Of a stretch of 51,384 nucleotides of DNA, positions 51,279-51,384 are shown in pieces. The stretch's first letter is position 1. Each line of letters opens with the position of its first letter. The notes under the pieces were generated by a model that worked only from the letters and a program-made list of their open reading frames with translations, was not told the DNA's origin and did no database searches. This DNA comes from an uncultured Lachnospiraceae bacterium (GTDB lineage: Bacteria; Bacillota; Clostridia; Lachnospirales; Lachnospiraceae). The DNA lies in the NCBI GenBank assembly GCA_944381505.1, contig CALWLK010000075.1, positions 1 through 51,384 on the forward strand, given 5' to 3'. The position numbers and the translations under genes are program-made.

Positions 51279-51384
51279 TTAAGCTGATAATTTTGCTCTA
51301 CCCTTAGCTCTTCTTGCAGCAAGCACTTTTCTTCCGCCTGCGCTGCTCATTCTCGCTCTGAAACCATGAACCTTAGCTCTTTGT
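51279..51384 (-). CDS. rpmH: 50S ribosomal protein L34 (5' end beyond window)
   Basis: The visible 34 codons read [20 protein letters not shown] and continue [14 protein letters not shown], the C-terminal part of L34. The first ~10 residues lie outside the window. Its place at the head of rnpA-yidD-yidC-jag is the standard origin-proximal order; dnaA is expected beyond the edge. Confidence 0.97.
   Translation of the reverse strand, partial: QRAKVHGFRARMSSAGGRKVLAARRAKGRAKLSA

Overview
The window is a chromosomal segment of a Gram-positive anaerobe of the Clostridia, most likely a Lachnospiraceae relative. The evidence is the gene content: AdhE, a K+-dependent membrane pyrophosphatase, DUF3881-, DUF4446- and DUF1461-type proteins, strong AGGAGG ribosome binding sites and sigma-A promoters. 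It ends at the replication-origin cluster. The right edge carries the 3' part of rpmH followed, on the minus strand, by rnpA, yidD, yidC, jag, mnmG, rsmG, mnmE, parA and parB, with two perfect parS sites. oriC and dnaA should therefore lie just beyond the right edge. Most genes are on the minus strand, co-directional with a fork moving leftward from oriC.

Layout from left to right. Positions 1-3160 hold two tandem paralogues of a secreted protein (one cut by the window edge) separated by a self-contained DUF4143-type ATPase cassette. Positions 3258-11507 are one minus-strand operon for the shikimate, tyrosine and phenylalanine pathway: DAHP synthase, tyrA, aroB, aroA, aroC, pheA, a fused aroE-aroK, and aroQ. 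Its leader (11508-11790) contains a consensus promoter, a 28-codon Tyr/Phe-rich leader peptide, mutually exclusive hairpins and an intrinsic terminator. That is a complete ribosome-mediated attenuator, and I consider it the best discovery in the window. Positions 11911-18255 are a plus-strand (head-on) cell-envelope block: an NlpC/P60 lipoprotein, a response regulator, a histidine kinase and a D,D-carboxypeptidase. Then come hppA and a formate/nitrite channel on the minus strand.

Positions 21604-23906 are a small genomic island at the 3' end of a tRNA-Arg(CCT) gene, bounded by a 46-bp direct repeat. It carries an AlbA_2/HATPase regulator and remnants, but no integrase. Positions 23974-26893 hold DUF1461, DUF3881, a small DUF4190-like membrane protein and an Lgt-family protein. 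Positions 26913-32626 are a complete oligopeptide/dipeptide ABC transporter operon. adhE follows, with a Rex-like inverted repeat over its promoter, then a second DUF4143 ATPase, then murA with a terminator hairpin in its leader. Positions 38700-39470 are a scar where a broken AlbA_2/HATPase gene abuts a truncated DUF3791 cassette. From 39497 to the right edge are a large anchored protein of unknown function, DUF4446, and the origin-proximal cluster.

Functional picture: the aro operon is a full route from erythrose-4-phosphate and PEP to chorismate, Tyr and Phe, apparently tuned by charged tRNA-Tyr/tRNA-Phe through translation of the leader peptide. The envelope block couples a two-component system to murein hydrolysis and trimming. 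The right part handles chromosome segregation, tRNA U34 modification, membrane protein insertion and RNase P. Coordinates of starts were adjusted where a ribosome binding site clearly favoured another start codon. No database search was run; all family names are from recognised motifs.
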